NCBI GenBank assembly: GCA_021157745.1
Contig: JAGGWA010000131.1
Location: forward strand, 1-6,031
Reading direction: 5' to 3'
Length of the DNA stretch: 6,031 nucleotides
From: Thermoplasmata archaeon
GTDB taxonomy: Archaea; Thermoplasmatota; E2; UBA202; JdFR-43
Part shown: piece after piece, positions 1-5,895 of the stretch
Numbering within the stretch: position 1 is the stretch's first letter
How the letters are laid out: the number at the start of each line of letters is the position of its first letter
The notes under the pieces: generated by a model
The model's database searches: none
What the model saw: the letters and a program-made list of their open reading frames with translations, nothing else
What the model was told of the DNA's origin: nothing
Position numbers and translations under genes: made by a program

Positions 1-289
1 AGCCAGGTGCAGGCAGTAATCCCCCTTCTGTTTTAGGTGGCATTCGTCTTTGCGTCCCACCCCCGGGCGGTCCCAGGCAGCCGATCCCGGTGTTTGGACT
101 TGCTCCGGGCAGGAGGCCGTTTCACCAAATCCCATGGCAACGTCATTCGCAGGAAATCATCCTTGCCATGGGCTGTGGCGTTTCTGCTCCTCCTGGCGGC
201 GCTCTCGCGCCGGCTTTTACGCCCCCGGCCTGGGAATGAGGGGGGTATTTCCTCGGTTTTCCCGTGAGCCACCCACCTGCTCCTGGCAA
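1..289 (-). ncRNA. rnpB: RNase P RNA (archaeal type A), essentially complete
   Basis: This is the catalytic RNA of RNase P, which trims 5' leaders from pre-tRNAs. Read on the minus strand, the universally conserved elements appear in the right order. CR-I is GAGGAAATACCCCCC at 254-240. A CR-II/III-like CAGAAACGCC lies at 187-178. CR-IV is AGCAAGTCCAAACA at 104-91. CR-V is ACAGAAGGGGGATTA at 31-17. The C-run of CR-I pairs with the G-run of CR-V to form P4. P1 forms between 287-276 and 2-13, as eleven pairs with one A-A mismatch. P2 forms between 273-268 and 36-41. There is a GGCGC-GAGA-GCGCC hairpin with a GNRA loop at 211-198, and a 10-bp P12 stem at 172-163/140-131. The segment is much more GC-rich than the flanking genes and has no credible protein gene. 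The 3' end coincides with the window edge, so one or a few bases may be missing. The 5' end, near 287-290, is inferred from P1 and the upstream TATA box. Confidence 0.92.
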
Positions 290-305
290 TTTTTATAATG
301 GCAGG

Positions 306-316
306 ATATTTTTATT
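306..316 (-). promoter_or_regulatory. Probable TATA box for rnpB
   Basis: The minus strand reads AATAAAAATAT here. It is centred about 24 bases before the start of P1 (near 287), which is the usual archaeal distance from TATA box to transcription start. It overlaps the stop codon of the upstream lipoprotein gene (314-312). A second AT-rich stretch, ATTATAAAAAT at 299-289, is too close to the RNA 5' end and would start transcription inside P2. The assignment rests on spacing and composition only. Confidence 0.5.
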
Positions 317-1259
317 TTGCGATACTTGCATTGCTTATTTCAAACCACAGCTCTCCATCCTTTCCCTTGGTGTTGTATGCATGGCAATCTCTGGTTATGT
401 TGAAGTTGCTGTTGAGATAAATGCCTCCATATTTGCTCGCTGCCCTGTAAATTCCCACTATGTCTATGCTTGGTAGTCCATCGCTATCGAGTGGTTTTCT
501 TTCTTCCCCATTGTCCAAATCCACAACTGTTATTGATAGCGAGTTAGATAAATTGCCTGGGATACCACGATCATCTAAATCAAGAGTGCAGCTGAGATTC
601 AAACTATAATTTTTTCCCACTATAACAGGAGGAAGTTTAAACACATGCGATGATGCATCGCTACTAACATTTATTTCTATTTCCAGAATTTTATCATTTT
701 GCCCATCCATCATCGACCATATCTCCAATCCATTTATCGTGATATTTATTTTTAAGTCCCTTAGCGGATCTCTATCATATCCATCTTTTACACCATCTCC
801 ATCAACATCTGGGTTTTCCAGGTATTCCCTGATTTTTTTATCATCCACGCCATGCTTCTTGTAATATTCTATCTCGCCATAATCACCTTGCCACGCAGGA
901 AAGTTATCGCCATCGATATCATCATATGGTTTTAATGGATCTGTGTGATATGCTCTTGCTTCCTCATAGTCTGTCAAGCCATCTTCATCTGTATCTTTTT
1001 TATTTGGATCCGTGGCGCCGCCCGGCATCATTAACTCCTCATAATCTGTTAAACCATCGCCATCGCTATCTCTTTTATTCGGGTTCGAAGAAACATGATA
1101 TGTTGTTACATTTGTTTGCCCTGGATATATGACTCTTATTTCCCATCCTTCTTTTTCTATATTATCTGGCAGGCCATCGCCATCGCTGTCTTCTTTTATG
1201 CAACCTGTAAAATTTATTGCTATAAATATGGCAACGAATATTGCAGCAACTTTTTTCAT
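312..1259 (-). CDS. Secreted lipoprotein with calcium-binding thrombospondin type 3-like repeats
   Basis: This is a 315-residue exported protein of unknown specific role. Residues 1-19 form a signal peptide ending in a lipobox (FTGC), so Cys20 is the likely lipidated N-terminus, anchoring the protein to the outer face of the membrane. Acidic DxDxDG calcium-binding loops follow at 24-32, 64-72, 89-97, 114-118 and 151-159. Several are followed by the YEE/NIE helix seen in thrombospondin type 3-like repeats. The arrangement of a loop, a GW-containing strand (38-43) and a second loop is reminiscent of the calcium-binding domain of binary-toxin B components such as anthrax protective antigen. That resemblance is from memory and nothing suggests a toxin. 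Residues 169-315 are beta-rich and may form a C2-like or Ig-like sandwich. The mature part has eight N-x-S/T sequons, fitting archaeal surface glycosylation. It is the last gene of the three-gene surface operon. Its ATG overlaps the previous stop as ATGA and no Shine-Dalgarno site is visible, so translation is probably coupled. Confidence 0.85.
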   Translation of the reverse strand: MKKVAAIFVAIFIAINFTGCIKEDSDGDGLPDNIEKEGWEIRVIYPGQTNVTTYHVSSNPNKRDSDGDGLTDYEELMMPGGATDPNKKDTDEDGLTDYEEARAYHTDPLKPYDDIDGDNFPAWQGDYGEIEYYKKHGVDDKKIREYLENPDVDGDGVKDGYDRDPLRDLKINITINGLEIWSMMDGQNDKILEIEINVSSDASSHVFKLPPVIVGKNYSLNLSCTLDLDDRGIPGNLSNSLSITVVDLDNGEERKPLDSDGLPSIDIVGIYRAASKYGGIYLNSNFNITRDCHAYNTKGKDGELWFEISNASIAK

Positions 1260-2809
1260 TTTAATTTTTTAAGCAATTTGACTTTATCAGCTTTTCTTTG
1301 CATTTCTAACTTCGCTTTGCCCACCATGGAATCAATTCTTTTCTCTATGGCCATCGCCTCCATTTTTATTCTATTTCTTATCTCCTTTCCCATTCGCTCT
1401 ATCCTTAATTTTTCTCCCTCAGCCACTCTCTTATTATTTTTTATATCCATCATCGCTCTTTTTATTGAAATCTCATCGGGCTCTATTAAAATAAGGCGGT
1501 TTTCATCGATGAAATACTTTGGCATGGAAGGCAATGAAAGTTTTTTGGGCTTTGGCGGATAATCTGGCTTAGTAAGGGCAGGCTTGTCAATACTGATTAA
1601 TTTGCTCGCCTCCTTCCATTTTTTCTCTATTCTTTGCTTCCATTTCTGGTATTCCTCATCTATCAATCTCTTCTCTTCCTTCCACTTTTCCTCTAATTCT
1701 TTCCAGCTTTTCTCCCATGCTTTCTCTAATTTTTCTTTCAGTTTCCTTTCTTTCTTTTCCTTCAATTTTCTCAATTTTTCCAGTTCTTTTTCTTTTTTGT
1801 ATTCCTCTTTGCAATAATAACGGGCTGAAAGCCATTCCTCCTTCATTTCTTTCAATCTCTTCTTTCTTTCCTTCCCATTCAATTTCTTTAGCTCTTCCGC
1901 TTCCTCCTTCCATGGCTTTGGAATGAAATTGCATGGATTGCTGTAATGGCGGGAAAATGCAAGTAATATGGCAAGAATTAAAAGGGAGGGCATTGTGGTG
2001 GCGATGGCAACAACTTGAGCAGGAGTGAAATGAAAGCCTTCCATCGAAACAATCATTGCAACAAGTTTTGGCGATGCTCCTTCTGCTCCAACCCTTATTC
2101 TTATGAGATAGCTGGAATACTGCAAATAGATGCTTTCGTGAGGTGTAGCAAAGTATATATAGGTTGTTGCCTCCCCTCCTGGAGGGATAATTAAAACAGG
2201 ATCAGAAAACGTTATTTTCCATCCTGGTGGCAGATATTCTGGCTCGAGATAAAACCTGTCCTCATAGTTTCCGAAATTTCTAACTGTAATTGGCACGCTA
2301 TATATGTCGTCCTGTTTTGCCTTTATGAATGGCTCTTCTATTCTCGCATCAAATGAATGATATTGGGTTGTTTTAACCTGAAATGTGTAGTTGCCGTGGT
2401 GCCAGAATCCATATATGTCTCTGAATCTTCCATAAACATGAATGTATGCAAAGTTCGAAGGCCTTGCTCCAGCCTCCACATTTACAACTCCAAATTTTGT
2501 CTCACTTGGATAAAAATAGGTGTGTGTTGGCTCAACATATGCTGTCCAGCCTTCGCCTTCCACTTTCACTCTAAATTCTGTCCAGAATGCGTATAAATTT
2601 GATTGAAAATATCCCCCATTGTAAAATTTGAATTTGAAAGAATAGTGTCCCAGTGGCTCAACCTCCGCTACAGCGGGACCAACTGGCTCTATAACCAGAA
2701 ACATTAAAGCTGGAAAATGCTCATTGCTTCCATCATCTTGAGCGGAAGAAAAACCAATAAAAGGAGAAATAAGAATGAGAAGGACAAAGGCAAGAGCAGC
2801 AAATCGCAT
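1256..2809 (-). CDS. Transmembrane surface protein with Ig-like ectodomain and long charged coiled-coil cytoplasmic tail
   Basis: This 517-residue protein has a clear modular layout. Residues 1-23 are a signal peptide with likely cleavage after SSA. About 24-260 is a beta-rich extracellular region that looks like two Ig-like modules, roughly 35-150 and 155-255. The second contains NFGN (178-181), PPGWK (194-198) and a proline/glycine turn before ATPH (221-224). Residues 264-285 form a single transmembrane helix. Residues 286-517 are very rich in Lys and Glu, with strong coiled-coil character from about 300 to 415. A proline-containing linker (about 424-442) and a second helical stretch (455-517) follow. 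With a cleaved signal and one stop-transfer helix the tail should be cytoplasmic. The protein could transmit or anchor a surface structure to something inside the cell; its partner is unknown. The gene begins one base after the upstream stop, with a weak AAGG about ten bases before the ATG. Lys/Glu codons make the coding strand strongly purine-rich over roughly 1600-1900. I do not recognise a named family. Confidence 0.85.
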   Translation of the reverse strand: MRFAALAFVLLILISPFIGFSSAQDDGSNEHFPALMFLVIEPVGPAVAEVEPLGHYSFKFKFYNGGYFQSNLYAFWTEFRVKVEGEGWTAYVEPTHTYFYPSETKFGVVNVEAGARPSNFAYIHVYGRFRDIYGFWHHGNYTFQVKTTQYHSFDARIEEPFIKAKQDDIYSVPITVRNFGNYEDRFYLEPEYLPPGWKITFSDPVLIIPPGGEATTYIYFATPHESIYLQYSSYLIRIRVGAEGASPKLVAMIVSMEGFHFTPAQVVAIATTMPSLLILAILLAFSRHYSNPCNFIPKPWKEEAEELKKLNGKERKKRLKEMKEEWLSARYYCKEEYKKEKELEKLRKLKEKKERKLKEKLEKAWEKSWKELEEKWKEEKRLIDEEYQKWKQRIEKKWKEASKLISIDKPALTKPDYPPKPKKLSLPSMPKYFIDENRLILIEPDEISIKRAMMDIKNNKRVAEGEKLRIERMGKEIRNRIKMEAMAIEKRIDSMVGKAKLEMQRKADKVKLLKKLK

Positions 2810-2810
2810 A

Positions 2811-3752
2811 TTACTTTTTCCTTCTAATCAGGACTATGGATAGCAATGCAATTGCTGCCACCATCGATATTGCATCGAATCCTGGAACATAGAATCCTTT
2901 GTTCTTTGCCAAGAAATACTGCGTAACTTCATTTGTGTTTACAAGCTCTATTTCATTTTGAGTGCGCTGCCATGTGTTACCCTGCTTGACAAAATATGGG
3001 GCCTCGCTGGTCGCCTTGGCTGTTATAGCAAAGTTCTGCCATGTGTTGGCATAGGATATTACGGGGCCATGAGGTGTTGTTATTGTTACCGTTACAGTAG
3101 CGTAAGGATATGTTTCCTCTCCAGCCTTCTTTGGTTCAATGTAGACTGTGGAAGGACTTATCACATACTTCCAGCCAGACGGCGGTTGTTTGGCGGGTGT
3201 TATGCTCACAACGACCCTTGTATTTCCATAGTTTATGATATCGAAGGAAAATGGAAGCTCGCGATCTGGAGCTGTTCTTTCTATTGGCTTTGCAGCCCTT
3301 ATGCCTATCTCCGTAAATGGATTGTAGCCAACAAGAATTTCAATTTTTCCACCATCTATCTGACGGAATGCTCCTCCTGATATGAGATGACCAGTTAACT
3401 CTACAGTAACCTTCCCACTTGTTCCAGCTCGAACATCATTTTGAGATACCTGCATTATAAGATTAACATTTCTTGACTCATCTGGCTTTAATGTAAAAGT
3501 AGGCGTGGATGGCACAACAGTGAGCCAGCTTGGACTGTCTACAACATTAACTTCAACATATATTGGCAGGTAGCCAAAGAAATAGGGCTGATACGAAATT
3601 GTTAGAGTTGCCTGAAGTTGTCCATATCTCTCCACATACCCTATTCCAATATCAGAAGTAGCATTTATTTTCCCCCATGAAAGAGCATCCGCATTTTGTA
3701 TAGCCAATATAGCCAATACAGCAAACACCAATATAATGCTTTTCTTAAACAT
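2811..3752 (-). CDS. Secreted Ig-like domain protein with PGF-CTERM-type C-terminal sorting signal
   Basis: This is a 313-residue surface protein of unknown partner. Residues 1-23 form a signal peptide (basic FKK, hydrophobic core, ADA end). Two beta-sandwich modules follow. The first (about 30-142) contains PSWLTVVPS and a Pro-Asp-Glu-Ser turn typical of Ig-like/NEW-type domains. The second (about 148-250) contains NYGN (174-177), PPSGWK (190-195) and TTPH (225-228). The same signature is in the downstream transmembrane protein, which suggests paralogous ectodomains. The C-terminus has the three-part layout of archaeosortase substrates: Pro290-Gly291-Phe292, a hydrophobic stretch to about 309, and basic RRKK. 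In known ArtA systems such a tail is removed and replaced by a prenyl-derived lipid anchor. If that does not happen here, the segment would act as a plain transmembrane anchor. It is the first gene of the three-gene surface operon, with its own TATA box and a good Shine-Dalgarno site supporting this ATG. Confidence 0.85.
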   Translation of the reverse strand: MFKKSIILVFAVLAILAIQNADALSWGKINATSDIGIGYVERYGQLQATLTISYQPYFFGYLPIYVEVNVVDSPSWLTVVPSTPTFTLKPDESRNVNLIMQVSQNDVRAGTSGKVTVELTGHLISGGAFRQIDGGKIEILVGYNPFTEIGIRAAKPIERTAPDRELPFSFDIINYGNTRVVVSITPAKQPPSGWKYVISPSTVYIEPKKAGEETYPYATVTVTITTPHGPVISYANTWQNFAITAKATSEAPYFVKQGNTWQRTQNEIELVNTNEVTQYFLAKNKGFYVPGFDAISMVAAIALLSIVLIRRKK

Positions 3753-3758
3753 TTTAAT

Positions 3759-3764
3759 CCCTCT
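3759..3764 (-). promoter_or_regulatory. Shine-Dalgarno site of the surface-protein operon
   Basis: The minus strand carries AGAGGG six bases before the ATG at 3752. This is the clearest ribosome binding site in the window and fixes the start of the first surface gene. Other genes here appear leaderless or translationally coupled. Confidence 0.65.
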
Positions 3765-3782
3765 CGTATTTTGTTATTAGCT

Positions 3783-3794
3783 TATTTATATTTA
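3783..3794 (-). promoter_or_regulatory. Probable TATA box of the three-gene surface operon
   Basis: The minus strand reads TAAATATAAATA, preceded by an A-rich stretch that could serve as a BRE. The centre lies about 36 bases before the ATG at 3752. That predicts a start near 3763-3766 and a leader of only about a dozen bases that still includes the Shine-Dalgarno site. It sits in the 51-base gap after the PRC-barrel gene, so the surface genes can be transcribed separately from it. Confidence 0.5.
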
Positions 3795-3803
3795 TTTTTT
3801 TCC

Positions 3804-4064
3804 TCATTCTTCCTCCTCTTCCTCTTTAGGCATTTCTATCCGCTCAGGGAAATAACTCAATATTATGATATCTCCTACTGCAGAAACCCATCTATATGGA
3901 ACACCAACATCGTAACCACCCTCGACAAGCTCTCTGTTTGTGTCTGTAATGATTAGCTTATCCACCCTCTTTTCCTCTATGTCCAAAAGCACATTTCTTA
4001 CCTCTCCAACATACTTCCCTTTGTTTGTATAAACCGGCAGATTTATGAAGGATGTCACTTCCAT
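3804..4064 (-). CDS. Small single-domain PRC-barrel protein with acidic tail
   Basis: This 86-residue protein has almost only a PRC-barrel fold. Strand 1 is F-I-N-L-P-V-Y (6-12), followed by the family-typical G-K-Y-V-G-E-V sequence at about 16-22. Then come L-L-D-I (26-29), V-D-K-L-I-I (34-39), and a later V-P-Y-R-W-V strand with I-I-I-L-S-Y near the end. The last residues are PKEEEEEE, coded by mixed GAA and GAG codons, so this is not a simple slippage tract. PRC-barrels are small beta-barrels used for protein or RNA contacts, as in RimM and photosynthetic reaction-centre subunit H. Some archaeal single-domain members (CdpB) belong to the FtsZ/SepF divisome. Which role applies cannot be decided from sequence alone. 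There is no signal peptide, so it should be cytoplasmic. It lies 36 bases after the radical SAM gene and could be read through from it. A 14-bp palindrome and TATA-like sequence just upstream suggest its own, probably leaderless, promoter. Confidence 0.88.
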   Translation of the reverse strand: MEVTSFINLPVYTNKGKYVGEVRNVLLDIEEKRVDKLIITDTNRELVEGGYDVGVPYRWVSAVGDIIILSYFPERIEMPKEEEEEE

Positions 4065-4082
4065 TTTACCACAAAGTTAATA

Positions 4083-4096
4083 TTAAATCGATTTAA
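4083..4096. promoter_or_regulatory. Perfect 14-bp palindrome at the PRC-barrel promoter
   Basis: TTAAATCGATTTAA is a perfect palindrome in the short gap between the radical SAM stop and the PRC-barrel ATG. It overlaps the best TATA-like sequence on the minus strand (TTTAAATC, 4097-4090). That TATA box would start transcription near 4067, only a few bases before the ATG at 4064. A protein bound here should block TBP access. The ATCGAT core recurs in the inverted repeat upstream of the HTH-ACT gene. The operator role is inferred. Confidence 0.4.
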
Positions 4097-4100
4097 ATAA

Positions 4101-5123
4101 TTATGGTATTATTTCAGTCGTATTGTTATATGGCGGATACCTTATTTTTTCAATATGTTCTCGCAGCTCGTCTTCATATTTTTTTATTTCATCTATCAAA
4201 AATTTTGTCACCTTACATATCTCATTAAACCCCTCCTCGCCCCACAATCTTTCTTTATATGCAAATAAACATCTCCCTCCACATATCCTGTAATATTCGC
4301 AGCTCTTGCAAGGCTCCCCTATCTTTATTTTTTTATATCCTTTAAAATCCCCCAAAATGTTCCATTTGAACTCGTAAGCTATTGGACAAGCCAAAATTTT
4401 TCCTTCTGGTGTGATTGCAAAAGCAGTACTGCCCGCCCCACACGGCGGAATGATGGCACTGTCAGAAAACATCCTTGTTGCTATTCCCATAAATGGCACT
4501 ATGCCAAGGGGCTTGTTTTCGAGACCATCCACCCATTCTTTTACCAGTTTTTTCAATCCTGGCATGTAGCTTTCCTTTGCCCACTTTTTGAATTCCTGCA
4601 AAGTCCACAAATTGCTCCATATCACATCCAGTTGCCAGTGAACATATGGAAAAAATTTCAGCAAATGCTTTACATCCTTGTATATATCTGTTTTATATGA
4701 AACTGTCATTCTTGCTATGATTTCACCTTTAAAATTATTGTCCTTTAAATAATTTAAAGCCCTCATGGCAGCATCATAACAGCCATTGCAGCGATAAAAA
4801 TCTGTTATCTCTTTTCTTCCGTCTATCGAGATGAGGATACTGTCTAATTTATGTATGTGATGGCCAAGCCTTCTTATGAAAAAACCATTTGTCTGCAAAA
4901 CGAATCTTTTTGCTGGAAGGGCATACAGCATTTCTTTAACAATTTTATCTTTTAGAAGAGGCTCTCCACCGTAAAAGGCTACTATGGCGTCTTTATCTTT
5001 CGATATAAAATTTATCAATTCTTCCATATCATACTGCGGTTCATCTGCCATACCAGGTATGCTTCCCCCACAATATTTGCAACTAAGATTGCATTTTGGA
5101 GTCGTTATTACAATCCAAAGCAT
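4101..5123 (-). CDS. Radical SAM/SPASM enzyme, putative peptide or protein modifier
   Basis: This 340-residue cytoplasmic iron-sulfur enzyme carries both halves of the radical SAM/SPASM architecture. The N-terminal CxxxCxxC motif (Cys11, Cys15, Cys18) binds the SAM-cleaving 4Fe-4S cluster. GGEP at 52-55 binds the SAM amino group. The C-terminal part matches the SPASM pattern exactly: Cys228, then G-x4-C ending at Cys246, then Cys272-x2-Cys275-x5-Cys281-x3-Cys285, and finally Cys303. These seven cysteines normally hold one or two auxiliary clusters. SPASM enzymes include anaerobic sulfatase maturases and enzymes that install thioether or C-C links in ribosomal peptides. From memory it resembles archaeal families labelled putative peptide-modifying (for example the AF1577-like group), but this was not checked. 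The substrate is unknown: no cysteine-rich or other convincing precursor peptide is seen nearby. It begins one base after the HTH-ACT stop (TGATATG), so the two are probably co-transcribed and translationally coupled. Confidence 0.9.
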   Translation of the reverse strand: MLWIVITTPKCNLSCKYCGGSIPGMADEPQYDMEELINFISKDKDAIVAFYGGEPLLKDKIVKEMLYALPAKRFVLQTNGFFIRRLGHHIHKLDSILISIDGRKEITDFYRCNGCYDAAMRALNYLKDNNFKGEIIARMTVSYKTDIYKDVKHLLKFFPYVHWQLDVIWSNLWTLQEFKKWAKESYMPGLKKLVKEWVDGLENKPLGIVPFMGIATRMFSDSAIIPPCGAGSTAFAITPEGKILACPIAYEFKWNILGDFKGYKKIKIGEPCKSCEYYRICGGRCLFAYKERLWGEEGFNEICKVTKFLIDEIKKYEDELREHIEKIRYPPYNNTTEIIP

Positions 5124-5124
5124 A

Positions 5125-5646
5125 TCAGTATGTTACAATTCCTTTTACTCCTTTCGCTTTTTTGATTTTTTCTATCATTATTCCTTTCAATGGCTTCTCA
5201 GTTATTAGATAGAGGCGAGGCTCTTCCTTCAAAACATAGTCATCAACTATGGCCTGTCTTATGCTTATATTTTCATCTGCAATTATTCTCGCCACATCCG
5301 CCAATATGCCAGGCATGGAAGCATCCTTTGGTATTATTTCTATAACGCCCCATCCAACTGTGCTTGCAACTTCTTTAAAATTGCAAGTTGGCACCAGATT
5401 TGAAAAAAAATCTCTCAGTTCCTTATACCTCATTATGGTATCTGCAGTCATTATGATTGCTCTTCTGTCCACTTTCAATGCTCTCGCCATTTTAGATGCC
5501 GATAGCTCTATATCCCCACAATAAATCTTGCCATTCTTTACAGATAAACCATAAGAAAGCATGGCAGCCACAACTTTTTGTTGAGCGGGATATTTTTCAA
5601 AATATGAATAAATTTTTTTCCACATATCTACCATAATCGCAATCAT
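5125..5646 (-). CDS. HTH-ACT domain regulator, probably of amino-acid metabolism
   Basis: This is a soluble protein of 173 residues from the first ATG. Residues about 16-85 are helical and include a probable helix-turn-helix (SASKMARALKVDRRAI, 49-64). Residues about 99-173 form an ACT domain: strand VIEIIP, then the PGILADVARIIADENISI helix and strand, and a final strand V-K-G-I-V-T-Y. ACT domains bind small ligands, usually amino acids, and change the activity of the linked domain. The layout fits archaeal proteins annotated as regulators of amino-acid metabolism with an ACT domain (COG1707-like). The start is uncertain. A TTTATAAA box lies directly against the first ATG, so transcription should begin about 25 bases further in, near Met8 (ATG at 5625). 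The predicted protein is then 166 residues starting MWKKIYSY on a leaderless message. It is the first gene of an operon with the radical SAM enzyme. The upstream inverted repeat may be an autoregulatory operator. Confidence 0.85.
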   Translation of the reverse strand: MIAIMVDMWKKIYSYFEKYPAQQKVVAAMLSYGLSVKNGKIYCGDIELSASKMARALKVDRRAIIMTADTIMRYKELRDFFSNLVPTCNFKEVASTVGWGVIEIIPKDASMPGILADVARIIADENISIRQAIVDDYVLKEEPRLYLITEKPLKGIMIEKIKKAKGVKGIVTY

Positions 5647-5654
5647 TTTATAAA
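5647..5654 (-). promoter_or_regulatory. Probable TATA box of the HTH-ACT/radical SAM operon
   Basis: The minus strand reads TTTATAAA, touching the first in-frame ATG (5646-5644). Usual archaeal spacing puts the transcription start near 5625. That is exactly the third in-frame ATG, so the message is probably leaderless and starts at Met8 of the long reading. Confidence 0.5.
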
Positions 5655-5675
5655 TGTTGTTGCATGTAAATCAAT

Positions 5676-5721
5676 AATCGATAAATTTTGGATATTTGTG
5701 GCTTCTTTCCTCTTATCGATT
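5676..5721. repeat. Inverted repeat, candidate operator upstream of the HTH-ACT gene
   Basis: AATCGATAA at 5676-5684 and TTATCGATT at 5713-5721 are perfect 9-bp inverted copies separated by 28 bases. Each arm contains the self-palindromic ATCGAT. The pair lies about 22-67 bases upstream of the TATA box at 5647-5654, where an archaeal activator or repressor would act. The HTH-ACT protein is the obvious candidate binder, but this is inferred from position alone. The loop is long for an RNA hairpin. Confidence 0.4.
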
Positions 5722-5895
5722 GCGAACATATTTGATGCAGCATGGTGTCAGTTAATTTCTCTGGATGAAGAAAACATATGTATGAGAGTACAAGACGTAA
5801 AAGTGCATAATCATTTATTCACCTTGCTTTTTGGTCGAAAAATCCCCGCAGCATTAATAGCGTTTTTAACCATAAAATCGCATGAACTTTTGTAC

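Noticed and set aside
1..289. Possibility that the GC-rich structured segment is SRP (7S) RNA
   Set aside because: The SRP helix 8 signature is absent, while RNase P CR-I, CR-IV and CR-V are all present in order with matching P1, P2 and P4 pairings.
33..298. Overlapping open frames on both strands at 33-272, 37-267 and 50-298
   Set aside because: They lie inside the RNase P RNA. Stop codons are rare because the segment is GC-rich, and the conserved RNA motifs explain the sequence.
1095..1562. 155-codon plus-strand frame
   Set aside because: It is antisense to the end of the coiled-coil gene and the start of the lipoprotein gene, with low-complexity hydrophobic content and no start signals.
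1656..1934. 92-codon minus-strand frame within the coiled-coil gene
   Set aside because: It is an alternate frame of a purine-rich Lys/Glu coding region where stops are naturally rare.
2958..3380. 140-codon plus-strand frame, cysteine-containing
   Set aside because: It is antisense to a well-supported gene with signal peptide, domains and anchor; no ribosome binding site or recognisable motif.
3804..3827. Run of glutamate codons at the end of the PRC-barrel gene as a slippage repeat
   Set aside because: GAA and GAG are mixed and the stop follows normally, so it reads as a genuine acidic tail.
5752..5873. Two 20-codon minus-strand frames considered as precursor peptides for the radical SAM enzyme
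   Set aside because: Neither has a ribosome binding site, cysteines, a leader-like region or a core repeat, and both lie before the operon promoter.
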